Source: Mesorhizobium terrae
GTDB lineage: Bacteria; Pseudomonadota; Alphaproteobacteria; Rhizobiales; Rhizobiaceae
Direction: 5' to 3'
Assembly (NCBI RefSeq): GCF_008727715.1
Contig: NZ_CP044218.1
Coordinates: forward strand, 4,357,501-4,421,500
DNA length: 64,000 bases
Shown here: in pieces, positions 46,730 to 55,920 of the stretch
Position numbering within the stretch: position 1 is the stretch's first letter
Layout: every line of letters starts with the position of its first letter
The notes under the pieces: generated by a model
Databases searched by the model: none
Told to the model about the DNA's origin: nothing
The model's input: the letters and a program-made list of their open reading frames with translations, nothing else
Translations under genes and position numbers: made by a program

Positions 46730-48211
46730 TTATTCGGCAAGCACTGGCGCGTCGGTTTCGATGCGTCCGCGCAGCGGCTTTTCCGGCATCAGGCTGAGTG
46801 CGACCAGCGTGGCGACAAGCAGGCCGAAGCTGACCGCGAACACCGCCGCGAACGGCGTCGCCGAGGCGATTTGCACCTTTGTGGCGCTGCCTTCGCCGAT
46901 CAGCGGCAGGCCATAGCCGGCAGCGACGGCACCGAGCAGGGCAACGCCCAGCGCACCGCCCAGCGAGCGCATGAAGGTGAGCACGCCGGTGGCGACACCC
47001 AGATAGGCGTGCTCGACCGCATTCTGAACCGAAATCGTGGCGACCGGGAACGTGGTGCCCGTGCCGATGCCGACGCAGGTGGTGAGGATGATCACCGTAG
47101 CGAGCGAGGCATTGCCGGCGACATAAGCGAGCAACGCCACGCAAACGGCGCCGAAGCCCACACCGGCGAGCGCCAGGCGCTTGTAATGGACGAAGCGCGG
47201 TATCAGCTTGCCGCTGGTGGCGGCGCCGGCGACGGTGCCGAGCAGCAGGCCGAGCATGGCGATGCCCGAGGCCGAGGCGGTCAGGCCGAGATAGGTCTGC
47301 AGATAGACCGGCAGATAGACCGAAAGGCCGATGCTGGCCGCCTGCAACATGAAAAGCGACAGCGCGCCGGCAAGCACGATGGCGTTGCGCAGCACGTTGA
47401 GCGAGATCAGCGGCTCGGCCGCCTTGGCCAGCCGCAGCGCGAAGACCGCCCAGAACAAGGTGGAGGCAGCGGCGAGGCCGAGGATTTCCGGCGAGCCCCA
47501 GGCATAGGTGCCGCCGCCCCAGTTCAGCGCCAGAAGCAGCAGCGAGGTGGCGGTGACCAGGAGTGCAGCACCTGCCCAGTCGATGCTGTGGCGGTGGGCC
47601 GCGATCGGCAGCTTCTTCAGCGGCTTGTTGATGATGGCCATGGCCAGCAGGCCTAGCGGCAGGTTGACCCAGAAGATCAGCGACCAATGCAGATGTTCGG
47701 CGAAAGTGCCGCCGAGCAGGGGGCCGGCGATGCTGGCAACCGCCCAGGTGCCGGAAATCCACGCCGCATAACGGGCGCGCTCCTTCGGCGGCACCAGATC
47801 TCCGATGACGATCTGCGCCAGCGCGAACAGGCCGCCGCCGCCGATCCCCTGGATAGCGCGGCCGAGGATCAGCATCAGCATGTTGGGGGCCAGCGCCGCG
47901 ACCAGCGAGCCGGCCAGGAAGATGAGGATTGCCGCATAAAGCGTCGGCCGGCGGCCATGGACGTCGGAAATCTTGCCGTAGAGCGGCGCCATCGCCGTGG
48001 CGGTCAAAAGGTAGGCGGTGACGATCCAGGGCAGGTACTGGGCATGGCCGAGCGCCGTGGCGATGGTCGGCATGGCCGGCGCGACGATGGTCTGGTCGAG
48101 GGCGGCCAGCAGCATCGACAAAAGCACGCCGGCGATGATGGTGTTCTTCTCGGCCTCCGAAAGTGGCGCGGCGGCTTGTGCCGTGGCGGGCTTGGAAACG
48201 GTCTGGTCCAT
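46730..48211 (-). CDS. MFS drug exporter, DHA2 (EmrB/QacA) family
   Basis: A 493-residue protein with fourteen predicted membrane segments. DHA2 motifs are seen: LAALDQTIVAPAMPTIATAL in helix 1, TATAMAPLYGKISDVHGRRP (motif A), and GIGGGGLFALAQIVIGDLVP. It exports drugs or toxic compounds by proton exchange. Start at 48211 (MDQTVSK) has AGGTGAT about eight bases upstream. A GTG at 48223 is the other choice. No adjacent TetR or MarR regulator and no EmrA partner is present. Confidence 0.9.
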   Translation of the reverse strand: MDQTVSKPATAQAAAPLSEAEKNTIIAGVLLSMLLAALDQTIVAPAMPTIATALGHAQYLPWIVTAYLLTATAMAPLYGKISDVHGRRPTLYAAILIFLAGSLVAALAPNMLMLILGRAIQGIGGGGLFALAQIVIGDLVPPKERARYAAWISGTWAVASIAGPLLGGTFAEHLHWSLIFWVNLPLGLLAMAIINKPLKKLPIAAHRHSIDWAGAALLVTATSLLLLALNWGGGTYAWGSPEILGLAAASTLFWAVFALRLAKAAEPLISLNVLRNAIVLAGALSLFMLQAASIGLSVYLPVYLQTYLGLTASASGIAMLGLLLGTVAGAATSGKLIPRFVHYKRLALAGVGFGAVCVALLAYVAGNASLATVIILTTCVGIGTGTTFPVATISVQNAVEHAYLGVATGVLTFMRSLGGALGVALLGAVAAGYGLPLIGEGSATKVQIASATPFAAVFAVSFGLLVATLVALSLMPEKPLRGRIETDAPVLAE

Positions 48212-48507
48212 GAATTCCATCACCTGTCTTGCCGCACACCTGCCTGAGCCGGTTTCAACCGGCTAGGATTGTGGTGTGGCGGCGCTGTTCGTCCGTCGGG
48301 GCGGACTGCCGCGCCGGTCGAACCTATGTCGTTCGAAGTTCGTCGGTTTCGACAGGCGATCGAAATTTGTTACCGCCGGCGGCACGCATCAGCGCATTTC
48401 GCCATTGTTGAACTTCGTTCACCTTTCGCCGCCGGCCTCAAGGACCAGCGAGCCGCTTCAATCGATCCTGATCGACGAAACCGCCAATCAAATCTTGGCG
48501 ATCACAC

Positions 48508-49122
48508 TCAGCCGGGGATCCGGCCGGCCTCGATCTGCTCGATGCGATAGCGCATCAGCCGGATGATGCGGCTTTCGAAATTGATCATTTCGACACGGTC
48601 GAATTCGACCTGTGCCCGGTCATGCTGGCCAAGCACCTGCGCGGTGACTTCCCTGGCCTTGGCGGCGGCCACCTTGCAATTGGGTTCCTTGCGGGTTTCC
48701 AGCAGCGCCGTTTCGAGGCGGCGGCCGTAGTCCTTGGCGATCTCGACGTGGCGGTCTTCGTGGCGCTTGATGTCGGCGGCCAGCGTGTTCCAGAACAGCC
48801 GCACGTCGGGCGCCACTTTGCCGCGCGGACGCCATTTGGGCAGGATGACCTCGGTCTTGACCGTCACCGCCGCGGAGACGATGCGGCAGGAATCCGGAGC
48901 CTCGGCGTAGCCGATGCGGCTGGTGAAGGCCATGCGCGTGGCGCCGGGATGGCGCATGCCGGTCGATTTCACCGACGGGCCGCGTTTCGACAGCTCGGCC
49001 TGAATCTGGTCGAGCGTGCGCCCGCCGATCGAGAAATAGCTGTAGGTTTTGACGAGATTGGCTGCGTCGGCCGCCGAAGCGGCGAAAAGGACGAACAGCG
49101 CGGTCATCAGGGTACGATTCAT
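48508..49122 (-). CDS. Exported DUF922 protein with HExxH motif
   Basis: A 204-residue protein. The signal peptide covers about residues 1-20 (cut near ADAAN). The DUF922 core includes TYSYFSIGGRTLDQIQAELS and the motif KRHEDRHVEIAKDYGRRLE, whose HEDRH fits the zinc-protease pattern HExxH. DUF922 proteins are predicted secreted zinc-dependent peptidases, with no substrate known. It diverges from folP by an 85-bp gap. Confidence 0.85.
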   Translation of the reverse strand: MNRTLMTALFVLFAASAADAANLVKTYSYFSIGGRTLDQIQAELSKRGPSVKSTGMRHPGATRMAFTSRIGYAEAPDSCRIVSAAVTVKTEVILPKWRPRGKVAPDVRLFWNTLAADIKRHEDRHVEIAKDYGRRLETALLETRKEPNCKVAAAKAREVTAQVLGQHDRAQVEFDRVEMINFESRIIRLMRYRIEQIEAGRIPG

Positions 49123-49207
49123 TTTATTGCCTCTTGCCCCACCTTGCGTTACGGCCCTTGCCGGCGCAACGAAGATCCGTGACGCCAGCGCAGCTTGGCG
49201 GGCAAAA

Positions 49208-50056
49208 ATGAACAGACGGTGGCAATTGGCGCACGGACGCCATCTCGACCTGGGCGAGAAAGCCGTCGTCATGGGCATTCTCAACGTTACGCCGAATTCT
49301 TTTTCCGATGGCGGCTTGTTCGATGCGCCCGATCGCGCGCTGGAACAAGCGCTGCGCATGGTCGCTGAAGGTGCGGCCATCATCGACGTTGGCGGGGAAT
49401 CGACACGGCCAGGTGCCGCCCCGGTCACCGCCGACGAGGAACAGCAGCGGGTGCTGCCGATCATCGAGATGTTGGCAAAACGCGGCGGGGTGCTGATTTC
49501 CATCGATACCTATCGCGCCGAGACGGCGCGGCTGGCGCTGGCAGCCGGCGCCCATATCGTCAACGACGTGTGGGGCCTGCAGCGCGAGCCGGAGATTGCC
49601 GAGGTGGCGGCGCGGGCAGGGGCCGGCGTGGTTATCATGCACACCGGACGCGACCGCGAAAAGCTCGCCGACGTCATCGCCGACCAGCGCCTTTTCCTTG
49701 AAAAATCGCTGGAAATCGCCCGTCGGGCCGGCATCGGCGACAACCATATCGTGCTCGACCCCGGCTTCGGCTTCAACAAGGAGACGGCCGGGGAAAATCT
49801 CGAGTTGATGGCGCGCTTCGGCGAACTGCACGCGCTCGGCTTTCCATTGCTGGCCGGAACCTCGCGCAAGCGCTTCATCGGCACCGTCACCGGCCGCGAA
49901 GCGGCCGAGCGCGCGGCTGGCACCGCCGCCACCAGCGTCATTCTGAGACTTAAGGGCGCCGACCTGTTTCGCGTCCACGATGTCGCAATCAACGTGGACG
50001 CGCTTGCCATGACGGATGCTATGTTGGCGCACGATCCCATCCGGCAGGAACCCTGA
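49208..50056 (+). CDS. folP: Dihydropteroate synthase
   Basis: A 282-residue enzyme joining para-aminobenzoate to the pterin in folate synthesis; it is the sulfonamide target. Motifs are MGILNVTPNSFSDGG, DVGGESTRPGAAPV, LDPGFGFNKE and LLAGTSRKRFIG. ATG at 49208 begins the conserved part. It is first of a folP-folB-folK operon; the gap to folB is 2 bp. Confidence 0.97.
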   Translation: MNRRWQLAHGRHLDLGEKAVVMGILNVTPNSFSDGGLFDAPDRALEQALRMVAEGAAIIDVGGESTRPGAAPVTADEEQQRVLPIIEMLAKRGGVLISIDTYRAETARLALAAGAHIVNDVWGLQREPEIAEVAARAGAGVVIMHTGRDREKLADVIADQRLFLEKSLEIARRAGIGDNHIVLDPGFGFNKETAGENLELMARFGELHALGFPLLAGTSRKRFIGTVTGREAAERAAGTAATSVILRLKGADLFRVHDVAINVDALAMTDAMLAHDPIRQEP

Positions 50057-50058
50057 TA

Positions 50059-50418
50059 ATGTACGTCATTCGTATGAAGAACTGCGCCTTCTTCGCCAGG
50101 CACGGCGTGCATGACGAGGAAGAGCGGCTGGGACAGCGCTTTTATGTCGACGCGGTGCTGACCGTCGATCCCGCCAAGGGGCTGGACGAGGACGCCATCG
50201 ACAGCACGGTCGATTATGGCGTTGCCTTCACCGTGATCGAGAAGATCATCACCGGCGAGCGGCGCTTCCTCATCGAGGCACTGGCGCTCGATGTCGCCAA
50301 GGCGCTGACCGCGCGTTTCCCGCAGATCCGCGAAGCCGAGATCACCGTGCGCAAGCCCAATGCGCCGGTGCCCGGCGTGCTCGATACCGTCGAGGTCACC
50401 GTTGTCTGGCCCCAATAG
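50059..50418 (+). CDS. folB: Dihydroneopterin aldolase
   Basis: A 119-residue enzyme cleaving 7,8-dihydroneopterin in folate synthesis. The family pattern is NCAFFARHGVHDEEERLGQR followed by FYVDAVLTVD; the catalytic Glu lies in ERRFLIEALAL and Lys in VRKPNAPVPG. Two bases separate it from folP, and folK begins inside its last codons. Confidence 0.96.
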   Translation: MYVIRMKNCAFFARHGVHDEEERLGQRFYVDAVLTVDPAKGLDEDAIDSTVDYGVAFTVIEKIITGERRFLIEALALDVAKALTARFPQIREAEITVRKPNAPVPGVLDTVEVTVVWPQ

Positions 50419-50914
50419 CCGCGTTTTCCTCAGCCTGGGCGGCAATCTGGGCGACCCGGTGCAGTCGATGGCGGCGGCATTGCACCTGCTCGACGAGGAT
50501 GCCGAAACCCGGGTCGTCACGGTCTCCTCGCTCTATCGCACGCCACCCTGGGGCAAGACCGACCAACCTGATTTCCTCAACATCGCGGCCGAGCTTTCGA
50601 CCGCGCTGTCGCCGCATGTGCTGCTGGAATTCTGCCTCGACATCGAGCGCCGGCTGAAGCGGGTGCGCGAGGAGCGCTGGGGACCGCGTCTGATCGACAT
50701 CGACATCCTCGTCTTCGGCACCCGCGCCATCCACGAAACCGAGCTTGCCGTGCCGCATCCGCGCATGCTGGAACGCGCTTTCGTCATGGTGCCGCTGGCC
50801 GAAATCGCGCCGGACCTGGTGCTGGCCGACAAGACGGTGACGGAACGCCTGGCCGGCATGGACGTGTCGGGCATCGAACGGTTGCCTTCGGGCCGCGATT
50901 GGTGGCAGGCTTGA
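50402..50914 (+). CDS. folK: 2-amino-4-hydroxy-6-hydroxymethyldihydropteridine diphosphokinase
   Basis: A 170-residue pyrophosphokinase activating the pterin for FolP. Motifs are FLSLGGNLGDP, PPWGKTDQPDFLNIAAEL, and RWGPRLIDIDILVFG with the metal-binding Asp pair. The start is best read as TTG at 50402, overlapping folB by 17 bp, with GAGGT six bases upstream. No ATG stands near the first strand. Confidence 0.94.
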   Translation: MSGPNSRVFLSLGGNLGDPVQSMAAALHLLDEDAETRVVTVSSLYRTPPWGKTDQPDFLNIAAELSTALSPHVLLEFCLDIERRLKRVREERWGPRLIDIDILVFGTRAIHETELAVPHPRMLERAFVMVPLAEIAPDLVLADKTVTERLAGMDVSGIERLPSGRDWWQA

Positions 50915-50956
50915 CCCCTGCCGCTACCTGCGGCTGTAAGAGGGGCAAGGCTGACG

Positions 50957-51124
50957 ATGACGGAAACGAGGGCTGAGGCCGACGCTGGCTTCGGTGCGCG
51001 GCGCAATCTGGAACGCAAGCGAATCGCCGGCGCCGAGACGCGGGTGGAGTTCGTCGAATTGTTCTTCGACCTCGTCTTCGTCTTTGCCGTCACCCAGATA
51101 TCGCCATGCGCCGAAGGCCATTGA
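50957..51124 (+). pseudogene. 5' remnant of ltrA (low temperature requirement A family)
   Basis: A 55-codon ORF. Residues about 29-48 (RVEFVELFFDLVFVFAVTQI) match the opening of LtrA-family membrane proteins, which are normally about 370-400 residues. The match stops abruptly after QIS and the frame closes seven codons later. Ten bases further on lies the 3' end of the DUF924 gene. The rest of ltrA is missing, so this looks like a deletion scar. Confidence 0.7.
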
Positions 51125-51134
51125 GCCTGAGCTG

Positions 51135-51683
51135 TCAGCCGGAAAAGCCGCCGTCCTCGAGATAAGCCTTTTCCTGAGGCGTGGTCTCGCGCCCAAGCAT
51201 GGGGTTGCGATGCGGAAAGCGTCCGAAACGCTCGACGATGTCGCGGTGCTCGACGGCGTATTTGATGTATTCCTCGGCGTTGGCTTGCGTCAGTTCGACG
51301 GAGCGGTGCTGGTCGGCCAGGTCCTCGGAGTGTTCGAACGGCAGGTAGAAGAAGACGCGCAGGTCATTGTCGACCGTTAGGTCGTGTCCGACCGCGATCG
51401 CCCTCGACGCGAAATGGCGGGCAAGCGCGTCGGTGGCATACATGTGGCCGGTGCCGCGAAAACAATTGCGCGGGAACTGGTCGAGCAGGATCATCAGCGC
51501 CAGCGCGCTTTCGGTTTGGTCGATCCAGTCATCCAGTTCGCGCCTGGCCGCCGCGTAGTGGAGATCGAGGAACCGGTTCCTGAAATCGGTATCGAAAGCC
51601 TCGTCCTTGGTGAACCAGGCGTCCGGGCCTGCCTTGCGCCAGAACGCCGTTACCGCGAGCGCGTGTTCGTCCAGCTTCTTCAT
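51135..51683 (-). CDS. DUF924 family protein
   Basis: A 182-residue helical (TPR-like) protein. The family pattern is FWRKAGPDAWFTKDEAFDTD then FRNRFLDLHYAAA at the start, LALMILLDQFPRNCFRGTGH in the middle, and FPHRNPMLGRETTPQEKAYL at the end. No biochemical role is established. Its 3' end abuts the ltrA remnant. It follows the KefB-type gene's end direction with a 31-bp gap to that gene's stop. Confidence 0.9.
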   Translation of the reverse strand: MKKLDEHALAVTAFWRKAGPDAWFTKDEAFDTDFRNRFLDLHYAAARRELDDWIDQTESALALMILLDQFPRNCFRGTGHMYATDALARHFASRAIAVGHDLTVDNDLRVFFYLPFEHSEDLADQHRSVELTQANAEEYIKYAVEHRDIVERFGRFPHRNPMLGRETTPQEKAYLEDGGFSG

Positions 51684-51714
51684 GATGTTCCCCCCGAATG
51701 TTGACGTGGATTGT

Positions 51715-53559
51715 TCAGGATTGCGCCGCGGATGCCGCGTCCTTCAGCACCGTCGCGGTTTCTTCGCTGAGTGGCTGCGCCGGGCGGCGTGGCGTCGTCA
51801 CCGGCGCGGGCACCGGTGTTGCGATGTTGCCCTTCAGGAAGTTGCGGCCATCGCGGATGTCGCCGGCCAGCTGCAGGTCGAGCCGGGCGGCATCGCGCCG
51901 GCGCACATCCTCGATCAGTTCAGCGACCTCGTCCGGGTCGACGCCGAGCGCTTCCAGCGTCGAACCGCCGAAGACGAGGGCCGATTCGAAGGTTTCGCGC
52001 AGCTGGTAATCGACGCCGGCGCGGATCAGCTGCAGCGTCGTGCCGCGATCGAAGGCGCGGGCGAACAGCGTCACCAGCGGGAATTCGGCCTTGACCAGTT
52101 CGGCGATGCGCACGGCGATCTCCGGCTTGTCGACGCAGATCAGCACGGCGCGCGCGCGTCCGGCGCCGGCGGCATGCAGGATGTCCAGCCTGGCGCCGTC
52201 GCCGTAGTAGACCTTGAAGCCGAAATTGGCGGCCGCCTGGATCATCTCGACATCGTTGTCGATGATCGAAACGTCGACGCCGCGCAGGATCAGCGGCTGG
52301 CTGGCGATCTGGCCGAAGCGGCCAAAACCGATGATCAGCACCGAGCCGGAAAGGCTGTCGGCCACGTCGATGCCGTCAAGCGAAGGCTCGTCGTGCTGCG
52401 GGTAGAAGTAACGCAGCGCAATGATCATCAGCGGCGTCAGCGCCATCGAGATGATGATGATGGCGGTCAGCACCGCATTGGCGCGGCCATCGATGATGCC
52501 GGCCTGGCTGGCGGCGGCATAGAGCACGAAGGCGAATTCGCCACCCTGCGCCATCACCACCGCCCGCTCCAGCGCCTCGCGGTGCGGCGCCTTCAGCAGC
52601 CGGGCAACGACATAGATGCCGGCCGCCTTGGCGACCATATAGGCGACAACATAGACAGCGACGAGCTGCCAGTTCTCGACCACCACGCCGAGGTTGAGCG
52701 ACATGCCAACGGCAAGGAAGAACAGGCCGAGGAGCACACCGCGGAACGGCTCGATATCGGCCTCGAGCTGATGGCGGAAGGTCGATTCCGACAGAAGCAC
52801 GCCCGCCAGGAAGGCGCCCATCGCCATCGACAGTCCGCTCATCTGCATGACGAGCGCCGAGCCCAGCACCACCAGCAAAGCCGCGGCCGTCATCACTTCG
52901 CGGGCTCTGGCGTCGGCCAGCAGCCTGAAAAACGGATTGAGCAGATAGCGGCCGGCCAGCACCAGGCCGACAATGGCACCGACGCCAATGCCGATCTCGA
53001 TGAAGCGCTGCTGCAGCGTGGTGCCGGCGCCGCCGGGCGCCAGGAAGGCGACCAGCACCAAAAGCGGTACGATCGCCAGGTCTTCCAGGAGCAGGATCGA
53101 GACCATGCGCTGGCCTTTCGGCGTGGCGATCTCGCCTTCTTCTTCCAGCAGTTGCATGACGATGGCGGTCGAGGTCAGTACGAAGCCGGCGCCGGCGACA
53201 AAGGCCTGCGCGACCGGAAAGCCGCCGGCCAGTCCGGCCGCCGTCAGCAGAAGCATGCAGAGCCCCACCTGCAGGGCGCCGAGGCCGAAGATGTCGCGGC
53301 GCAGGCCCCACAGCCGCGAGGGCTGCATTTCAAGGCCGATGATGAAAAGGAACATGACGACGCCGAGTTCCGCCACATGCAGGATCGCGGCGGGGTCGGA
53401 AAAGATGCGCAGGCCGAACGGGCCGATGACGAGGCCGGCAGCGAGATAGCCGAGAATGGAGCCGAGGCCCACCCGCTTGAAGATCGGCACCGCGATGACG
53501 CCGGCACCGAGCAGGGCGACGACGTTCACCAAGTCGCTGTTCGAAGCTTCCACAGCCAT
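51715..53559 (-). CDS. KefB/KefC-type monovalent cation:proton antiporter (CPA2)
   Basis: A 614-residue inner-membrane protein. About twelve helices (residues 10-385) carry the CPA2 Na/H-exchanger fold with SILLLEDLAIVPLLVLVAFL. A TrkA-N Rossmann domain follows (about 400-520, motif IIGFGRFGQ) that binds nucleotide or glutathione and gates transport. The last 90 residues are polar. It is likely to exchange K+ for H+ in response to electrophiles, by analogy with KefB/C. The ancillary KefF/G oxidoreductase is not adjacent. The start at 53559 (MAVEASNSD) has AAAGG upstream; 53613 is an alternative. Confidence 0.9.
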   Translation of the reverse strand: MAVEASNSDLVNVVALLGAGVIAVPIFKRVGLGSILGYLAAGLVIGPFGLRIFSDPAAILHVAELGVVMFLFIIGLEMQPSRLWGLRRDIFGLGALQVGLCMLLLTAAGLAGGFPVAQAFVAGAGFVLTSTAIVMQLLEEEGEIATPKGQRMVSILLLEDLAIVPLLVLVAFLAPGGAGTTLQQRFIEIGIGVGAIVGLVLAGRYLLNPFFRLLADARAREVMTAAALLVVLGSALVMQMSGLSMAMGAFLAGVLLSESTFRHQLEADIEPFRGVLLGLFFLAVGMSLNLGVVVENWQLVAVYVVAYMVAKAAGIYVVARLLKAPHREALERAVVMAQGGEFAFVLYAAASQAGIIDGRANAVLTAIIIISMALTPLMIIALRYFYPQHDEPSLDGIDVADSLSGSVLIIGFGRFGQIASQPLILRGVDVSIIDNDVEMIQAAANFGFKVYYGDGARLDILHAAGAGRARAVLICVDKPEIAVRIAELVKAEFPLVTLFARAFDRGTTLQLIRAGVDYQLRETFESALVFGGSTLEALGVDPDEVAELIEDVRRRDAARLDLQLAGDIRDGRNFLKGNIATPVPAPVTTPRRPAQPLSEETATVLKDAASAAQS

Positions 53560-53819
53560 TGCGTGTTTCAACCTTTCGCCAAGTCGTTCGCGGTAGGGGG
53601 CGCCGTTTGTCACGATAAGGGCTTAGGCCGGCAGCGAACAGCCCGAATCAGCATGTTTCGACCTGCGCCGATGGCCGGGCCACGGCCGGTAAATCCAATA
53701 TTTCCAAGGGCTGTATGTTGGTGAGTTGCAGCGTGACACAATCGCGCGCTATGCACGGTTGCTGGGGCTTGAAACTTACGGCGGTTGGGATCGCCGCCAT
53801 TTTGGAGAGGTTTTTTGTT

Positions 53820-54089
53820 ATGAAGAAAATTGTGCTGACCGTCATCGGCATGGCGGCGCTCGGTCTTTCGGCGTGCTCGAAGGCGCCCGAATGCAACCAG
53901 GAAGCGATCACCAAGAAAACCCAGGAACTGACCACCGCCGTGCAGGAAGCCGTGACCAAGAACCCGGCCAAGGCGACCGAATGGGCCGCCAAGGTTCAGG
54001 GAATCGCCACCAAATATGCCGGTTCGACCAACCAGGCCGATGCCTGCAAGGCCTATGACGAGATCATCGCCGAAGTGAAGAAGGGCTGA
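53820..54089 (+). CDS. Small predicted lipoprotein
   Basis: An 89-residue protein. The signal sequence ends in lipobox LSAC (Cys at 19). The mature part is about 70 helical, Lys/Ala/Glu-rich residues with two more Cys (APEC, DAC) that could form a disulfide. GGAGAGG precedes the ATG. Family not recognised and function unknown. It diverges from the KefB-type gene and ends at a strong terminator. Confidence 0.8.
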   Translation: MKKIVLTVIGMAALGLSACSKAPECNQEAITKKTQELTTAVQEAVTKNPAKATEWAAKVQGIATKYAGSTNQADACKAYDEIIAEVKKG

Positions 54090-54132
54090 TCGCCCGCGCC
54101 GCAAGGCTCATGCCTCGCGGACATCCGGAATG

Positions 54133-54165
54133 AAAAACGGCGGCCCCTGGCCGCCGTTTGCTTTT
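54133..54165. terminator. Bidirectional intrinsic terminator
   Basis: An 11-bp perfect stem (AAACGGCGGCC with GGCCGCCGTTT, 54135-54145 and 54149-54159) with a 3-nt loop. It is flanked by A-rich sequence on the left and GCTTTTG on the right, and lies between the convergent small lipoprotein gene and exported protein gene. Confidence 0.85.
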
Positions 54166-54182
54166 GAAGTCCGTGGCTTACC

Positions 54183-54737
54183 TCAATTGCGGGCGATGGA
54201 GCCGACGGCGACATCGTCGACGCGCTTCAGGTTCATGCCGATCACCGGCACCATCTGCTCGTCGACCTTGACCGAAACGGTGACGATCATCGAATTCTGG
54301 TCGGGCACGCGCGCTTGCATGACGCCGCGCAACTGATTGCGATTGATGGCGAAAACCACCTTGCGGTCGTCGACGACGTTACCGGAGATGATGTCCATCC
54401 CGGTGCCGGACGAGCCGCCCATGAAGGAGCCCTTGTAGCCGTCGCGGCCCTTGCGTTCGACGGTGGCCGCCATCTTCTGCGAGAAGACGCCGACGCGGCA
54501 ATCGCCGTCCAGCGTCATGCCAACCTTGCCGCTCGGCGTGGAGCCGGTGAAATTGCAGGTGAACTTGGTGCCCTTGTATTTGCCGGCGACGATCTCGCCC
54601 GGGCCCACCCATTGTCCTTCGACCGTCTGGAAGAACTGCTTGTCGCGATCGGCGCCGAAGGCCGTCGTTCCTGCCGCTACCGAAACGGCAGCCGCAAGCG
54701 CTAGCGGCATGGCGGCAGACGAAATCACGCTTTTCAT
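54183..54737 (-). CDS. Exported hypothetical protein
   Basis: A 184-residue protein with a signal peptide (about residues 1-28, cleavage near AFGA). The mature part is beta-rich, with FFQTVEGQWVGPGEIVAGKY, TKFTCNFTGSTP and repeated Gly-rich strands, suggesting a small beta-barrel or lipocalin-like fold. Start at 54737 (MKSVISSA) is where the signal peptide begins; 54782 is an unsupported extension. No family recognised. Confidence 0.75.
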   Translation of the reverse strand: MKSVISSAAMPLALAAAVSVAAGTTAFGADRDKQFFQTVEGQWVGPGEIVAGKYKGTKFTCNFTGSTPSGKVGMTLDGDCRVGVFSQKMAATVERKGRDGYKGSFMGGSSGTGMDIISGNVVDDRKVVFAINRNQLRGVMQARVPDQNSMIVTVSVKVDEQMVPVIGMNLKRVDDVAVGSIARN

Positions 54738-54840
54738 GAATGACACCCGGCAACGAGAACGCTGTGTTGGAACGTGGGGCAACCATGAAGAAGATTGGTT
54801 AATGCTTCGTGACCCGAGCAGCCTTCGGGCGGTTCCGAAC

Positions 54841-55920
54841 CTATGATTTCGCGTCGTTCTTGCCGTCCTTGCCGCTGGCGAAGGAGGTGAGCGCGGCGAG
54901 GAAATCGCCCATGCCGGGGCGCCTGACCGCGGTGAAGGGCAGCGGGCGAACCGTTTCCATCGCGGCGATGCCGATTCGCGCCGTCATCATGCCGTTGACC
55001 ACGCCTTCGCCTAATTTGGCCGACAGTCGCGCCGCCAGGCCATGGCCGACGATCTGCTGGACGAAACTGTCGCCGACGGCGATCGAGCCGGTGACCGCCA
55101 GATGCGCCAGCACGCTGCGGGCCAGGCGGAAGAAACCCAGCGTGCCGGGTCGGCCGCCATAGAGTTCCGACAGGCGACGGATCAGCCGGCCGGCCTCGAA
55201 GACGACATAGGCAATGTCGACCAAAGCGCGCGGGCTCACCGCCGTCACCAGCGACACGCGCTTGGCGGCGTCGAGGATCAGCGCCTTGGCCTGGCTGTCG
55301 AGCGGGGTCAGGATTTCGGTTTCGGCCAGCCTAACCAGATTACCGCCGTCGATGATCTCGCCGCGCAATTCGGCCAGTGCGCGACGCCCGGCGGCGGTCT
55401 GCGGGCGCGCGGCGACGAAGGCGGAAAGCTCGTCCACCACGGCACGGGCGGCGTTGGGATCGTCGCGGGCGATCGCGTCGAGCGCCTTCGTCTGCAGCTT
55501 CTCGACCTTGGCCAGCCGCGCGATCGCCAGGAATTCGCGACCAAGGATGACGATGAGAGCAAACAAGGCGACCGCCGCGACACCGGTGGCCAGCCAGCCC
55601 AGCCAGTCGGCGCGGGTGAACAAGTCGCGGATCAGCCGGTCGGTCCACAGGCCAATGGCCAGCGATATCAGAATGCCGACGGCGCCGAAGAACACATTGG
55701 CAAGCAAGGAGCGTTTGCGCGGTGCCGGCGCGGGTGGCGGTTCGGCGGCGGTGAAATCCGGCTCGTCGAAGACATCGATGGCGTCGGGAACGACGACCGC
55801 GACGTCGGCCTTCAGCGCGCGCGGCTTGCGCGCCGTCTCGACCGGTCTTGCCGGCTCGTTGGGTTTCGTTGCCGGTTCGGGCTCGATGCGGAACGCCGCC
55901 GGCTTGCGGGACGTGGTCAT
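54841..55920 (-). CDS. YcjF-family (TIGR01620/DUF697) membrane protein
   Basis: A 359-residue inner-membrane protein. A polar Pro-rich N-terminus (1-70) is followed by two membrane helices (about 76-95 and 110-130) and the DUF697 domain (about 215-340). E. coli YcjF is encoded next to YcjX, a P-loop protein, and the pair is linked to envelope stress. Its start shares a 4-bp overlap with the YcjX stop codon, so translation is coupled. Confidence 0.9.
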   Translation of the reverse strand: MTTSRKPAAFRIEPEPATKPNEPARPVETARKPRALKADVAVVVPDAIDVFDEPDFTAAEPPPAPAPRKRSLLANVFFGAVGILISLAIGLWTDRLIRDLFTRADWLGWLATGVAAVALFALIVILGREFLAIARLAKVEKLQTKALDAIARDDPNAARAVVDELSAFVAARPQTAAGRRALAELRGEIIDGGNLVRLAETEILTPLDSQAKALILDAAKRVSLVTAVSPRALVDIAYVVFEAGRLIRRLSELYGGRPGTLGFFRLARSVLAHLAVTGSIAVGDSFVQQIVGHGLAARLSAKLGEGVVNGMMTARIGIAAMETVRPLPFTAVRRPGMGDFLAALTSFASGKDGKNDAKS

